DNA of 64,000 nucleotides from Pseudomonas costantinii (GTDB lineage Bacteria > Pseudomonadota > Gammaproteobacteria > Pseudomonadales > Pseudomonadaceae): positions 496,001 to 560,000 of the forward strand of contig NZ_MDDR01000034.1 of assembly GCF_001870435.1 (NCBI RefSeq). The letters run 5' to 3'. This document shows, piece by piece, positions 10,901 through 19,554 of the stretch (position 1 is the first letter of the stretch; every line of letters starts with the position of its first letter). The notes beneath the pieces are model-generated. The model was given only the letters and a program-made list of their open reading frames with translations, did no database searches and had not been told where the DNA came from. The translations under genes and the position numbers were made by a program.

Positions 10901-11402
10901 ACCAATCGCAGTTGCGCGTACCGCCGACGCCCCGCACTGCGCCAGCCCCCAACTGTGCGGCCAGCGGAAAATGCAGGCCGGAATTGACCAACGCGGTGGT
11001 CTTGCCCGAACCCGGCGGGCCGATGATCACGTACCACGGCAGCTCGTAAAGGTTGCGGCGCTCATCACCACCAAGCTTGGCCTTTTTCAGCAGCGTCAGG
11101 GCCTCGTCCATGCGCTGGCGCAGGGTGCTGAGCTCTTCGGCAGTCGCGACGCTGTTGGGGTCAGCCGGGGTTTCTGCGGCCAGACTGCGCATCACTTCAG
11201 CAGCTTGGCGTCGGGCCTGGATGATGCGAAACACGCGGTAGGCGATCCACACCGCAAACACCAGGACGATCAGCGCCCAGCGGCGTCCTTCCGGAACCAG
11301 CACATCGAGCAACGGCCCAACAAACCAGATGATCAGGCTCAGGGCGATCAGGCCCAGCAACGGGATCACCCAGCGAATCATAAAACTCAAAAACGCCTTC
11401 AC
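7902..11402 (-). CDS. tssM: TssM (IcmF), inner-membrane component of the T6SS membrane complex
   Basis: 1166 residues, normal for TssM. Two N-terminal membrane helices lie at about residues 11-30 and 42-60. The cytoplasmic domain carries an intact Walker A (GPPGSGKTT at 128-136) and LLDTAGRY, which resembles a Walker B/switch motif. A third helix follows at about 443-465 and then a large periplasmic part. TssM bridges TssL in the inner membrane to the TssJ lipoprotein in the outer membrane. Some TssM homologues have lost the nucleotide-binding motif, so its presence is informative. It overlaps tssL and tagF by 4 nt each. Confidence 0.97.
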   Translation of the reverse strand: MKAFLSFMIRWVIPLLGLIALSLIIWFVGPLLDVLVPEGRRWALIVLVFAVWIAYRVFRIIQARRQAAEVMRSLAAETPADPNSVATAEELSTLRQRMDEALTLLKKAKLGGDERRNLYELPWYVIIGPPGSGKTTALVNSGLHFPLAAQLGAGAVRGVGGTRNCDWWFTDQAVLLDTAGRYTTQDSNSTVDKAAWLGFLDLLKKQRSRRPIDGAFIAISLSDLLLGSDAERAAHAAAIRLRIQELYTQLGVRFPIYLMLTKLDLVPGFMEFFDNLSKEDRAQVWGMTFALDDGKNSDSPLAHLQSEFAGLEQRLNERLVERLQQERDPARRDLIYGFPQQFGALKDCLQSFLEGVFKPNAFEERVLLRGVYFTSGTQEGSPIDRLIGAMAQSMNLDRQHLARQSGTGRSYFIEKLFSAVAFAERGLVGVNPKVERRRKWIARGVLAATVAVVLVVSSLWWVSYRANQAYIAQVDQKVAPLGQTVQNLSPAQREVLAVLPLLNAVKNLAGDSPSWSEGLGLYQGDMLEAESASVYRKLLIAVFAPRLVTRIEEQLHGGGNSDFLYEGLKAYLMLADSEHYDPDFIKAWIALDWDRNLPRDLPADQRQALTGHLQALFERHPPSARLDPRLIDDLRRQLQQLPVAQRVYDRVKRQKLPEGIADFRINEAAGRDAALVFSRKSGKPLGEPLSGFFTAKGYRQAFLLSSLNQTGTLAEEQWVLGREQADQQNVISLAGDVRRLYFQDYQRQWDALLADIDFVPITSVAQAADVLRVISGPTSPLKKLLVAVAKETDLQAEERQLAVKGVPVEGGVDKLKERLGNLLGQEQQTANKPEAADDPVTAHFAELNSIVSKNEGEPAAIDGLLSDMNALYVQVSAMVGASGDALLGEAKNQASAAATRVSLNAERQPPLVQGMVKSVVNSTTNTMMGGVRNQLNAAWVSEVVNVYRQSLAGRYPMSPGSARDATLDDFGQFFGVGGVMDNYFRKYLQPYVDTSTPTWRWQPGAAQKLGIAPGVLQTFQRAAAIRDAFFRAGGTQPIVRFELKPVAMDATITQFLLDLDGQQLSYDHGPSRPVAMQWPNPGSIGVVRISIMPPSATGRSGVTLDGPWAWFRLLEQSDLTAGNSPDRFNLRLRVDGASIAYELRANSAFNPFKSRVLSGFSLPERL

Positions 11403-12688
11403 TCGACGCCCTCCGCCAATACGGTGATTTCAACCCGACGATTACGGGCACGGCCTTCGGCGGTGGCATTGGTGGCCACAGGTGTAGTGTCGCTTCTGCC
11501 TTCGGCGCTGAAGCGATCCGCCTGACCGGTCTTGGCCGCCAGGATCTCCAGCACCGACTTGGCCCGCGCTTCGGACAGCGCCCAGTTGGACGGGAAGCGC
11601 AGTGTGGCAATCGGACGGTTGTCGCTGTGCCCGGTGACGCGCACCTGGCCCTTGACCTTGCGGATGGCGTCGGCGATGCGCAGCATCAGCGGCTGATAGT
11701 CATCGACGATGCTGGAGCTGGCGGACGCGAACAGCTCATCACCACGAATGGTGACGACAGAACGGTCGACCTTATCTTCCACGGCCACGCGACCGGCCTT
11801 GATGTCCTCCACAAGGAAGCCCGCCAGACGGGGCCGCTCGATCACTTTCGGTTGCGCCACCGGACGGTCGATGGCCTGCACCGGGATCTCGCCCAAGGCA
11901 TGAATATTCTTGAACACCGGCTCCGCATCCGACGCCAGCTTCAAACGCAAACCAAACAACAACGCCAGCAACAGCGCCAGGCCGATGGCCACGGCGATCC
12001 ACGGCGGCATGAATTGCGCCAGGCGATCACGCGCCACCGTCACGCCACGCCAGTGCGGCGACAGCTCACGCTCGTGTTCGCCACGGGCACTTCGAATCGC
12101 CGCAGCGGTGCGTTCACGCAACGCTTCCAACTGGCTGCGACCGTCGTTCATCACGCGGTAGCGGCCTTCGAAACCCAGGCACAGGCACAAGTACAACAGC
12201 TCCAGCAGGTACAGGCGTTCCCGTGGGCTTTGCAGGCAGTGGTCGAGCAACTGGAAGACCTTTTCGCCGCCCCAGGCTTCGTTGTGCACGGTGATCAACA
12301 GGCTCTGTTTGCCCCAATCACTGGTGCTGCCCCACGGCGTACTCAGCACCGCTTCATCGAGTGCTGTGCACAGCGCGTAACGCGCCAGCAGCACTTCGTT
12401 GCGCGCTACACCGGCGGCTTCGGCGCGCTCTTCGAACTGGCGCAGATAAGCCAGTAACTGCGCGCGCAGGCTGGCCGGCGCCGGGTGGGCGATGGTGTTG
12501 CGCAGGCGTGTCAGCAGAGCCAACAGTGGGCCGGCGGCGCTTTCCAGCGGGTTCAGCCCCTGACTTTTGCCGGTGAGGATCGGTGCAGCCGGCATCGACA
12601 GAGGTGCCGGTTCTGCTCGCGCAGATTCCGGCGCGCGGCCACCCGGACGCGGCATGAACTGAGTGCGGTCATCATCATTGGGATGCAT
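11399..12688 (-). CDS. tssL: TssL (DotU/IcmH) fused to a C-terminal OmpA-like peptidoglycan-binding domain
   Basis: 429 residues. A cytoplasmic DotU domain (about residues 45-215, with the CTALDEAVL and WGSTSDWGKQSLL region) is followed by one membrane helix at about 231-251. The C-terminal OmpA/MotB-like domain includes VRVTGHSDNRPI and LSEARAKSVLEIL, ending GRARNRRVEITV. The extended form with peptidoglycan binding built in matches H1-type systems; other systems use a separate TagL. It anchors the TssJLM complex to the cell wall. It sits 6 bp after tssK. Confidence 0.96.
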   Translation of the reverse strand: MHPNDDDRTQFMPRPGGRAPESARAEPAPLSMPAAPILTGKSQGLNPLESAAGPLLALLTRLRNTIAHPAPASLRAQLLAYLRQFEERAEAAGVARNEVLLARYALCTALDEAVLSTPWGSTSDWGKQSLLITVHNEAWGGEKVFQLLDHCLQSPRERLYLLELLYLCLCLGFEGRYRVMNDGRSQLEALRERTAAAIRSARGEHERELSPHWRGVTVARDRLAQFMPPWIAVAIGLALLLALLFGLRLKLASDAEPVFKNIHALGEIPVQAIDRPVAQPKVIERPRLAGFLVEDIKAGRVAVEDKVDRSVVTIRGDELFASASSSIVDDYQPLMLRIADAIRKVKGQVRVTGHSDNRPIATLRFPSNWALSEARAKSVLEILAAKTGQADRFSAEGRSDTTPVATNATAEGRARNRRVEITVLAEGVE

Positions 12689-12694
12689 CGCGGA

Positions 12695-14029
12695 TTATCC
12701 TCGGATCGCCCAGAAGGCCAGGTTCAAACCCGGGAACTGCCCGGCGATATGGAAGGCAAAACCGCCGGAATGGATCAGTTGCTGCCAATGCTCGCTGCCG
12801 CGGTCCAGCTCGTAGTAAGTCGAGCCTGCGTGATACGGAATCTGCCGTGGCGCCACCGGCAACGGCAGCAGGCCGATGCCCGGCAGTTGCAGGTTGACCA
12901 GGTCGCGAATGTGCTCCACCGAGCCGACCTTGCTCTGCTGGCCGAAGCGCGCCCGCAGGGTTTCGCCGGGGACATCGGCGCGCACCACCAGAATAAAACT
13001 GGCGCTGTCGATCAGGGTTTTGTCAGCCAGCATCGCCACGTGGATGCCATAGGCTTTCTCCACAATCGGGATCGGCGTGGCCTTGCTGTCGATCAGCATC
13101 GACAGCGCTTCGCGCAGCGCCTGCATCACCGGAGCGAAGCTCAGGGCCAGGTCGTCGTGCTGGTACTGCGGATATTCCTGAGGACGGCGACCCGAGGTTG
13201 AGAACGTAGAGAACTCACCGGCCAAACTGACCAATTCGCTGAAGAAACGCTCCGGGTGCAGGGGGCTCAACTGGCTGAAATGCTGGATCAACGGCTGGGC
13301 GCGGTTGACCAGCTGCAGCAGCATGAAATCGGCAATTTCCGACGCACCGCCGGCACCCGAAGCGACCACACGGCCAGCCAGCGCTTCGCCGCGCTGGTGC
13401 AGCAGGCCAAGCAGTTCGCTGCGAAAGGCCGTCAGCGGTTTACTCACGGCCACGTCCAGCACCGGCGGGATGTAGGTGTCATCCAGCACCAGCGCGCGGT
13501 CAGCGCGTTTTTCCTTGATGCGCACCAAACCGATAGCAGCGTAATCACTGATGCCATCCTGAGCCGTCAGCAAGCGCAAAGCCCGGGAGCCCACGGCAAC
13601 CGGCGCGCGGTTTTCGAACGGTGCGTTATCGTCGCGCACTTCGCGCACCTGGCTCACATAACGCGCAGCGCCGAGGTCTTCGCCATCGTCAACGGTGTCA
13701 CGCGCCCCCGCACGCTTGAGCGGCAACGCCAGGTACACCAGGCCGTCGCGCAGGTTGTCGTCGATATTCAGCGGGCTTGGCGCCAGATCGTCCTGGGGGA
13801 TATTAAATGGCGTGCCATCGGGCAACAGGCCGCGCGCCGAAACGATCGCCAGCTTGCCCTGGGCCAGCAGGCCCTGGTCGATCAGCAACTCGGAAAAGCC
13901 CCAGGCACCGGCGGACAACGGGCGGCTGCGGGCGTCGATCAGGTTTTCCAGGTAACGGTCATGCTGCTGAAAGTGCTGCGTTCCGATGAACATGCCTTCC
14001 GACCAGACCACGCGATTGTTCCAGGACAT
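12695..14029 (-). CDS. tssK: TssK, baseplate-to-membrane complex adaptor
   Basis: 444 residues, the usual TssK length. The N terminus (NNRVVWSEGMFIGTQHFQQHDRYLE) is the family hallmark, and the C-terminal part contains LPLPVAPRQIPYHAGSTYYELD. TssK trimers connect the TssEFG baseplate wedges to the TssLM cytoplasmic domains. It has no membrane segments. It is 18 bp downstream of tssJ and 6 bp upstream of tssL. Confidence 0.97.
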   Translation of the reverse strand: MSWNNRVVWSEGMFIGTQHFQQHDRYLENLIDARSRPLSAGAWGFSELLIDQGLLAQGKLAIVSARGLLPDGTPFNIPQDDLAPSPLNIDDNLRDGLVYLALPLKRAGARDTVDDGEDLGAARYVSQVREVRDDNAPFENRAPVAVGSRALRLLTAQDGISDYAAIGLVRIKEKRADRALVLDDTYIPPVLDVAVSKPLTAFRSELLGLLHQRGEALAGRVVASGAGGASEIADFMLLQLVNRAQPLIQHFSQLSPLHPERFFSELVSLAGEFSTFSTSGRRPQEYPQYQHDDLALSFAPVMQALREALSMLIDSKATPIPIVEKAYGIHVAMLADKTLIDSASFILVVRADVPGETLRARFGQQSKVGSVEHIRDLVNLQLPGIGLLPLPVAPRQIPYHAGSTYYELDRGSEHWQQLIHSGGFAFHIAGQFPGLNLAFWAIRG

Positions 14030-14047
14030 GGGAGCTCCGATTGCTTC

Positions 14048-14557
14048 TTATTGGGCAGGGCTGGATGGGGGAACCACGACGTCGGCGCGCACGGCACGTA
14101 CATCGAGGCTGATCTGGTATTCGGTGTATTGGCGCGCGGGCACATTGATCACCGTGCGCCATTGCGCGCGGTCGAGTTCGCGATAGCCCACCAACAACCC
14201 GATCTGGCGCGTGGACGGGTCGAGGTCGCGTTGGATGCTCAATTGCTGGCCGGGTTGGACCATCACTTCGTCCTGGTCCAGCAGGTCCAGGCCCAGGGTG
14301 GATTGCGCGCGGTCAGCCAAGGCAAAGTAATCGGAGCGGCCAAAGGTGGCGGCGTTTTTCAGCTCAAAAATGCGCACCCGTACCGGGGCGGCCTGGCCGT
14401 TGGCGCCGGGGTTGAGCCCGGCAATGGCGTGGAAGTGCAACTCGACGGCAGCCGTGTCCGCTTCAGCATCGGCGGGCGCCTCGGGCTTGACGGCATCCTT
14501 GGCACACGCCGTCAGCAGCAGCGCGGTGGCAACTGCGAGTAAAAACCTGGGAATCAT
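14048..14557 (-). CDS. tssJ: TssJ, outer-membrane lipoprotein of the T6SS membrane complex
   Basis: 169 residues with a lipoprotein signal: a hydrophobic run followed by the lipobox LLTAC, lipidated at C18. The mature part is a predicted beta-sandwich as in other TssJ/SciN proteins. Residues near AIAGLNPGANGQAAPVRVRI fit the conserved loop that contacts the TssM periplasmic domain. It lies 56 bp after fha in the leftward arm. Confidence 0.93.
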   Translation of the reverse strand: MIPRFLLAVATALLLTACAKDAVKPEAPADAEADTAAVELHFHAIAGLNPGANGQAAPVRVRIFELKNAATFGRSDYFALADRAQSTLGLDLLDQDEVMVQPGQQLSIQRDLDPSTRQIGLLVGYRELDRAQWRTVINVPARQYTEYQISLDVRAVRADVVVPPSSPAQ

Positions 14558-14613
14558 CCTGCGTCCTCAATGACGTACTTAGCTATCCGTTTTATCCATG
14601 GTTGCGTCGCGAC

Positions 14614-15936
14614 TTAGCGTCGCTGTCGTGCGCTGTGTTCTTCGTAGGCTCGACTGAATTCGCGGCCGAACAGGTCCTGGAAATCTTCCTGGGCCTCGCG
14701 GGAAATATTGCTGTAGAGCTCGGTGAACTGCTGCCAATACTGGGCCTGACGCGAGCCATTGAAAATGCTCGACAGCCCGCCAGGCTTGCCCATGCGCTCT
14801 TCCAACTGCGCCGGTTCAAAGCGTGCCAGCAGGTGTTTGATCGCCGCTTCCACGCCGGCCATCACCGCCAACTGGTGGGCGCGCAGGTCGTCGAAACTGG
14901 CGCGCACCGCAACGTCTGGCGCCATAAACGCCTGGTTGCCGTGGCGAAGCAGCAGCAACAAGGCTTCGTCGGCATTCGGGGCGAATTTCAACGGGTTGTT
15001 TTCGGCGGGCCGGATCATCGTCTGCTGCATGCGAAATTCACCCTTGAGACTGGCGCGGGCACGCAAGACGTCAATCAGGCCTTCGACCATCAGCCGGTAA
15101 CTGCGGCCGATACTTTCCATTTGGGCGCAGGCATCGGCCTTGTCCAGGCGCAGTTGATCCAGGCCGGCGCCGCGCAGGAAGGCTTGCAAAAGATCGGGCT
15201 GCTGGGTGTCGGCGACCGGTGGTTGGATGGCGGGCGACGCAGGAGGCACTTCAGGCGGCGCGACGGGCGCAGGGGCTGTAACGACCGGCGCTGGCGTGTC
15301 GCCAAACAGGTCCCAGTCTTCAGGAATGACCGAGTCCGACACCACCGGTTTTCCGACCGCCGGTACAGCCACCGGGGTTGGCGGACGAAAATCGTGTTGC
15401 TCGGACGGCACATGATCCGCCACGGTCGGCGGCGGCACAGCCGTCGGGCTGAGGAAGTCGAACAGGTCCGGCAGGGTGTCCATCGACGAAGCGCCCTGGA
15501 ACTGCGGCGCGATCACAGGCGTCGGCGCGGGCGTGCTGCCCACCGCCCCCATCAAGGCCTCAAAACTGTTCGGCGAATCACCGGCAAAGGGCTGGTTATC
15601 AACGGCTTGCACGTTGAAGTCGATGCGCGCCTGGATTTCGTAATCGCCGATGCGGATCAACTCGCCATCTTGCAGAGGCTCGCTGTTACCCCGGCGCAAA
15701 CGAATACCGGCGTTAACCAACTCCACGCCGTTTGTGCTGTTATCGGTTAAATAATAACGGCCATCTTTGTATTGAATAACGCAATGTTGTGAGGAGACAA
15801 GGCGCTCTGGATCAGGTAATACCCAGTCATTATCCAAACTGCGGCCAATAGCCATCACCCCCTGATTTATGGACTTTTCAGAGCATTGTCCAGGGGTAAT
15901 TTTGTGATAACTAGTAATAGTCAAACACAGCGACAT
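14614..15936 (-). CDS. fha1: Fha (TagH), FHA-domain scaffold and PpkA target
   Basis: 440 residues from the ATG at 15936. That start has AAGGAGG six bases upstream; a longer frame reaches back to 16143 but lacks family similarity there. The N-terminal FHA domain shows GRS at 31-33, SSQH at 48-51 and STNG at 67-70, the phosphothreonine-binding residues. A Pro/Val/Ala-rich linker (about 140-260) joins a C-terminal T6SS-specific helical domain. In P. aeruginosa, phosphorylation of Fha1 by PpkA triggers assembly. It is the first gene of the leftward arm, divergent from tssA. Confidence 0.93.
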   Translation of the reverse strand: MSLCLTITSYHKITPGQCSEKSINQGVMAIGRSLDNDWVLPDPERLVSSQHCVIQYKDGRYYLTDNSTNGVELVNAGIRLRRGNSEPLQDGELIRIGDYEIQARIDFNVQAVDNQPFAGDSPNSFEALMGAVGSTPAPTPVIAPQFQGASSMDTLPDLFDFLSPTAVPPPTVADHVPSEQHDFRPPTPVAVPAVGKPVVSDSVIPEDWDLFGDTPAPVVTAPAPVAPPEVPPASPAIQPPVADTQQPDLLQAFLRGAGLDQLRLDKADACAQMESIGRSYRLMVEGLIDVLRARASLKGEFRMQQTMIRPAENNPLKFAPNADEALLLLLRHGNQAFMAPDVAVRASFDDLRAHQLAVMAGVEAAIKHLLARFEPAQLEERMGKPGGLSSIFNGSRQAQYWQQFTELYSNISREAQEDFQDLFGREFSRAYEEHSARQRR

Positions 15937-16328
15937 CTTGCCTCCTTGCTGATAATCGCGCGCGGTCGACTCCCGGGACAATGTTTCCCGAGAGGCCCTC
16001 GCAAGGTCGTGCAAACGACCGTAAAAACCTGCTTTTACCAGCGTGATCGCTGATCTTAACCGGCTTCTATGACAAAAATCCTGCCTTGGGGCGCCATTCG
16101 ACCCGCCAGTCGCACAGGTTGTTAAACACCGCACATCTGTCACAGAGGACGAATAGCTTACCTTGACAAGGCATAACTACTACACCAAAAATGCACAACT
16201 TCTTGAACATCAGTGATGGCACAGTAGTGGCATTGCGTATATATGACCAAGAAAACATGCAAAGTTCATCGCGTAACTAATGCATGAATTGCCCGGCATC
16301 TAACGGGCTGATAGGGAGATCGAATTTA
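15937..16328 (+). other. Divergent intergenic region between fha and tssA
   Basis: 392 bp without a gene. It separates the two arms of the T6SS cluster and must hold both promoters, but I cannot defend a specific -35/-10 pair. A TTGACA at 16163-16168 lacks a good -10 at normal spacing. Both mRNA leaders have GGA in the ribosome site (AAGGAGG before fha; AGGGAG at 16313-16318 before tssA). GGA is the core of RsmA/CsrA binding sites, and RsmA represses the H1-T6SS in P. aeruginosa, so such control is possible but unproven here. Confidence 0.4.
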
Positions 16329-17345
16329 GTGGATGTGCCGTTGCTGCTCACCGCCGTTTCCGCGACTTCGCCGTGTGGTGAAGACATGGAATATGACGCG
16401 GACTTTCTCCACCTGGAGCGTGCCGCCAAGGGCCAACCCGAGCGCAGCATGGGCGACTCGATCCTGCCCGCTGAACCGCCGGAATGGCGCGGCATCCAGC
16501 AGCAAAGCCTCGACTTGCTGCAACGCAGCAAAGACCTGCGCATTACCCATTTTCTACTGCAAAGCGCCCTCGCCCTCCAGGGTGTTGCCGGGCTGGCCAA
16601 CGCCCTCACGCTGATCAACGCGTTGCTGCGCGAGTACTGGGCCGACCTGCACCCACGCCTGGATGCCGACGACGATAACGACCCCACCGTGCGCATCAAC
16701 GCCCTGTCCGGCCTGACGAGTGACACCACCATTCGTCTGCTGCGTGAAAGCATTCTCACGCGCTCGCGCACCTTCGGGCCCGTGAGCCTGCGCGCTGCGC
16801 TCAACGCCAGCGGCCTGCTGAGTTTCCCCGATGAACAACTCGGCGCCCAGCAACTGAACGCCGCCTTCCTCGACAGCGACCCCGAACAACTGCAAGCCAC
16901 CCGCGACGCCTTGAAAGCAGCGCGTGCGGCGTGCGAAGCCATCGAACAACAGGTCAACGATCAAGTCGGTTCCGCCCAGGGCGTGGACCTCAGCCTCTTG
17001 AAACAACCGCTCAAGCAGGCACTGCACATACTCAATCAATCGGTGCCAGGCACCGAAAGCAGCGGCGAACCCGAGGCCGTCAGTGAAGACAATGCCCCCT
17101 CGGTCGATTACGCCGCCCCCGCTGCACCTCGTCCCGCTGGCGATATCGCCACCCGCGATGACGTGCTGCGCAGCCTCGACAAGATCCTTGCGTACTACAC
17201 CCGACACGAGCCTTCGAGCCCGCTGCCGGTGCTGTTGAACCGGGCGAAGAATCTGGTGCACGCCGACTTCGCGGCCATCGTGCGCAATCTGATTCCCGAC
17301 GGCATGTCCCAATTTGAAAACCTGCGCGGCCCGGACAGCGAGTAA
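16329..17345 (+). CDS. tssA: TssA, T6SS cap/baseplate-associated protein
   Basis: 338 residues from a GTG at 16329, which has AGGGAG about ten bases upstream. An upstream ATG at 16284 has no ribosome site and would add 15 residues outside the family. The N-terminal ImpA domain is clear (PLLLTAVSATSPCGEDMEYD, then EPPEWRGIQQQSLDLLQRSKDLR and REYWADLHPRLDADDDND). A Pro/Ala-rich linker leads to a C-terminal region with SPLPVLLNRAKNLVHADF. TssA coordinates tail tube and sheath polymerisation. First gene of the rightward arm. Confidence 0.93.
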   Translation: MDVPLLLTAVSATSPCGEDMEYDADFLHLERAAKGQPERSMGDSILPAEPPEWRGIQQQSLDLLQRSKDLRITHFLLQSALALQGVAGLANALTLINALLREYWADLHPRLDADDDNDPTVRINALSGLTSDTTIRLLRESILTRSRTFGPVSLRAALNASGLLSFPDEQLGAQQLNAAFLDSDPEQLQATRDALKAARAACEAIEQQVNDQVGSAQGVDLSLLKQPLKQALHILNQSVPGTESSGEPEAVSEDNAPSVDYAAPAAPRPAGDIATRDDVLRSLDKILAYYTRHEPSSPLPVLLNRAKNLVHADFAAIVRNLIPDGMSQFENLRGPDSE

Positions 17346-17399
17346 GCCGCCGGATTGTGCAGTAACAACACCGTCGCTCAAGCGACCAGGAGCAGCATC

Positions 17400-17906
17400 G
17401 TGGCGAAGCAAAGTTCTCAGAAATTCATCGCGCGCAACCGCGCGCCTCGAGTGCAGATCGAGTACGACGTCGAGCTCTACGGCGCCGAGAAAAAGGTCCA
17501 ACTGCCCTTCGTGATGGGTGTGATGGCCGACCTTGCCGGCAAGCCTGCCGAGCCGCTCGCAGCTGTGGCCGACCGCAAGTTCCTTGAAGTGGACGTCGAT
17601 AATTTCGACTCGCGCCTCAAGGCCATGCAGCCACGCGTAGCCTTCCACGTACCGAATGAGCTGACCGGTGAAGGCAACCTGAGCCTGGACATCACCTTCG
17701 AAAGCATGGACGACTTCAGCCCGGCCGCCGTGGCCCGCAAAGTCGACTCGCTGAACCAGTTGCTCGAAGCCCGCACCCAGTTGGCCAACCTGCTGACCTA
17801 CATGGACGGCAAGACCGGCGCTGAAGAAATCATCATGAAAGCGATCAAGGACCCGGCATTGCTGCAGGCCCTTGCGAGCGCGCCGAAGCCTGCTGGGGAT
17901 CAATAA
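17400..17906 (+). CDS. tssB: TssB (VipA), small contractile sheath protein
   Basis: 168 residues from a GTG at 17400 preceded by AGGAG. Family landmarks are QKFIARNRAPRVQIEYDVE at the N terminus and the helix SLNQLLEARTQLANLLTYMDG near the C terminus, which interlocks with TssC. TssB/TssC form the contractile sheath, and the ClpV-recognition helix lies in TssC. It ends two bases before the tssC ATG. Confidence 0.97.
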   Translation: MAKQSSQKFIARNRAPRVQIEYDVELYGAEKKVQLPFVMGVMADLAGKPAEPLAAVADRKFLEVDVDNFDSRLKAMQPRVAFHVPNELTGEGNLSLDITFESMDDFSPAAVARKVDSLNQLLEARTQLANLLTYMDGKTGAEEIIMKAIKDPALLQALASAPKPAGDQ

Positions 17907-17908
17907 TC

Positions 17909-19405
17909 ATGACTGACAATACCGCCCGCGAAGGCGCACAAAACCTGGGCGCCACCCAAGAAGCCAGCGAGTTCGCGAACCTGCTGCTGCAAGAATTCAA
18001 ACCCAAGACCGAACGTGCCCGCGAAGCCGTGGAAACGGCTGTGCGTACCTTGGCCGAACAGGCTTTGGCGCAAACCGACCTGGTGTCCAATGACGCGATC
18101 AAGTCGATTGAATCGATCATTGCCGCCATCGACGCCAAGCTCACCGCCCAGGTCAACCAGATCATCCACCATCCGGATTTCCAGCAGTTGGAAAGCGCCT
18201 GGCGTGGCCTGCACTACCTGGTCAACAACACCGAGAGCGATGAGCAACTGAAGATCCGCGTGCTCAACATCTCCAAGCCGGACCTGCACAAGACCCTGAA
18301 AAAATTCAAGGGCACCGCGTGGGACCAGAGCCCAATCTTCAAGAAGATGTACGAAGAAGAATACGGCCAGTTCGGCGGCGAACCGTACGGCTGCCTGGTG
18401 GGCGACTACTACTTCGACCAGTCGCCACCTGACGTGGAACTGCTGGGCGAGCTGTCGAAAGTCTGCGCCGCCATGCACTCACCGTTCATCGCAGCCGCCT
18501 CGCCGACCGTGATGGGCATGGGCTCGTGGCAAGAACTGTCGAACCCGCGCGACCTGACCAAAATCTTCACCACCCCGGAATACGCCGGCTGGCGTTCGCT
18601 GCGTGAATCGGAAGATTCGCGCTACATCGGCCTGACCATGCCGCGCTTCCTGGCGCGCCTGCCGTACGGCGCCAAGACTGACCCGGTGGAAGCCTTCGCT
18701 TTCGAAGAAAACACCGACGGTGCCGACAGCTCCAAGTACACCTGGGCCAACGCCGCCTACGCGATGGCAGTGAACATCAACCGTTCGTTCAAGCACTACG
18801 GCTGGTGCTCGCGCATCCGTGGCATTGAGTCCGGCGGCGAAGTGGAAAACCTGCCGGCCCACACGTTCCCTACCGATGACGGTGGCGTGGACATGAAGTG
18901 CCCGACCGAAATCGCCATCAGCGACCGCCGTGAAGCGGAACTGGCGAAGAATGGTTTCATGCCACTGCTGCACAAGAAAAACACCGACTTCGCCGCGTTC
19001 ATTGGCGCGCAGTCGTTGCAGAAACCGGCCGAATACGACGACCCGGATGCCACCGCCAACGCCAACCTGGCCGCGCGCTTGCCGTACCTGTTCGCCACCT
19101 GCCGTTTCGCCCATTACTTGAAGTGCATCGTGCGCGACAAGATCGGCTCCTTCAAAGAGAAGGACGAGATGCAGCGCTGGTTGCAGGACTGGATCCTCAA
19201 CTACGTCGACGGCGACCCAGCCCACTCCACTGAGACCACCAAGGCCCAGCACCCATTGGCGGCTGCCGAAGTGATCGTGGAAGAAGTCGAAGGCAACCCG
19301 GGTTACTACAACTCCAAGTTCTACCTGCGCCCGCACTACCAGCTCGAAGGGCTGACCGTGTCGTTGCGTCTGGTATCGAAACTGCCTTCGGCCAAAAGCG
19401 CCTAA
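17909..19405 (+). CDS. tssC: TssC (VipB), large contractile sheath protein
   Basis: 498 residues, typical TssC. Diagnostic segments include HPDFQQLESAWRGLHYLV, YEEEYGQFGGEPYGCLVGDY, MPRFLARLPYG and NLAARLPYLFATCRFAHYLK. The N-terminal 20 or so residues hold the helix that ClpV recognises in this family. It assembles with TssB into the sheath. A large palindromic repeat separates it from hcp, which may uncouple expression of the two. Confidence 0.98.
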   Translation: MTDNTAREGAQNLGATQEASEFANLLLQEFKPKTERAREAVETAVRTLAEQALAQTDLVSNDAIKSIESIIAAIDAKLTAQVNQIIHHPDFQQLESAWRGLHYLVNNTESDEQLKIRVLNISKPDLHKTLKKFKGTAWDQSPIFKKMYEEEYGQFGGEPYGCLVGDYYFDQSPPDVELLGELSKVCAAMHSPFIAAASPTVMGMGSWQELSNPRDLTKIFTTPEYAGWRSLRESEDSRYIGLTMPRFLARLPYGAKTDPVEAFAFEENTDGADSSKYTWANAAYAMAVNINRSFKHYGWCSRIRGIESGGEVENLPAHTFPTDDGGVDMKCPTEIAISDRREAELAKNGFMPLLHKKNTDFAAFIGAQSLQKPAEYDDPDATANANLAARLPYLFATCRFAHYLKCIVRDKIGSFKEKDEMQRWLQDWILNYVDGDPAHSTETTKAQHPLAAAEVIVEEVEGNPGYYNSKFYLRPHYQLEGLTVSLRLVSKLPSAKSA

Positions 19406-19417
19406 CCCACCAACGCT

Positions 19418-19515
19418 CGTTCCCACGCTCCGCGTGGGAATGCATGTTGTGACGCTCTGCGTCACTGGGACGCAGAGCGTCCCGGGCGGCATTCCCACGC
19501 AGAGCGTGGGAACGA
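19418..19515. repeat. REPIN-like paired palindrome between tssC and hcp
   Basis: The outer arms at 19418-19444 and 19489-19515 are inverted copies differing at one base of 27. An inner 13-bp inverted pair with core GACGCTCTGCGTC lies between them. The same arm sequence recurs at 52382-52460, so this belongs to a dispersed repeat family. It lies inside the tssABC-hcp transcription unit and would fold into a strong hairpin in mRNA. Confidence 0.85.
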
Positions 19516-19554
19516 TCAACAAATATCGTGGCTGAGTCCACACAGGGAGAAAAC

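Noticed and set aside
9666..11525. 619-codon plus-strand open frame
   Set aside because: Antisense to tssM with no ribosome site and no recognisable motif.
16213..16238. Possible sigma-54 promoter (TGGCAC...TTGC) before tssA
   Set aside because: The spacing between the two elements is 10 bases, not the required 5.
19418..19515. CRISPR-like repeat
   Set aside because: Only one paired palindrome with no regular repeat-spacer units and no cas genes.
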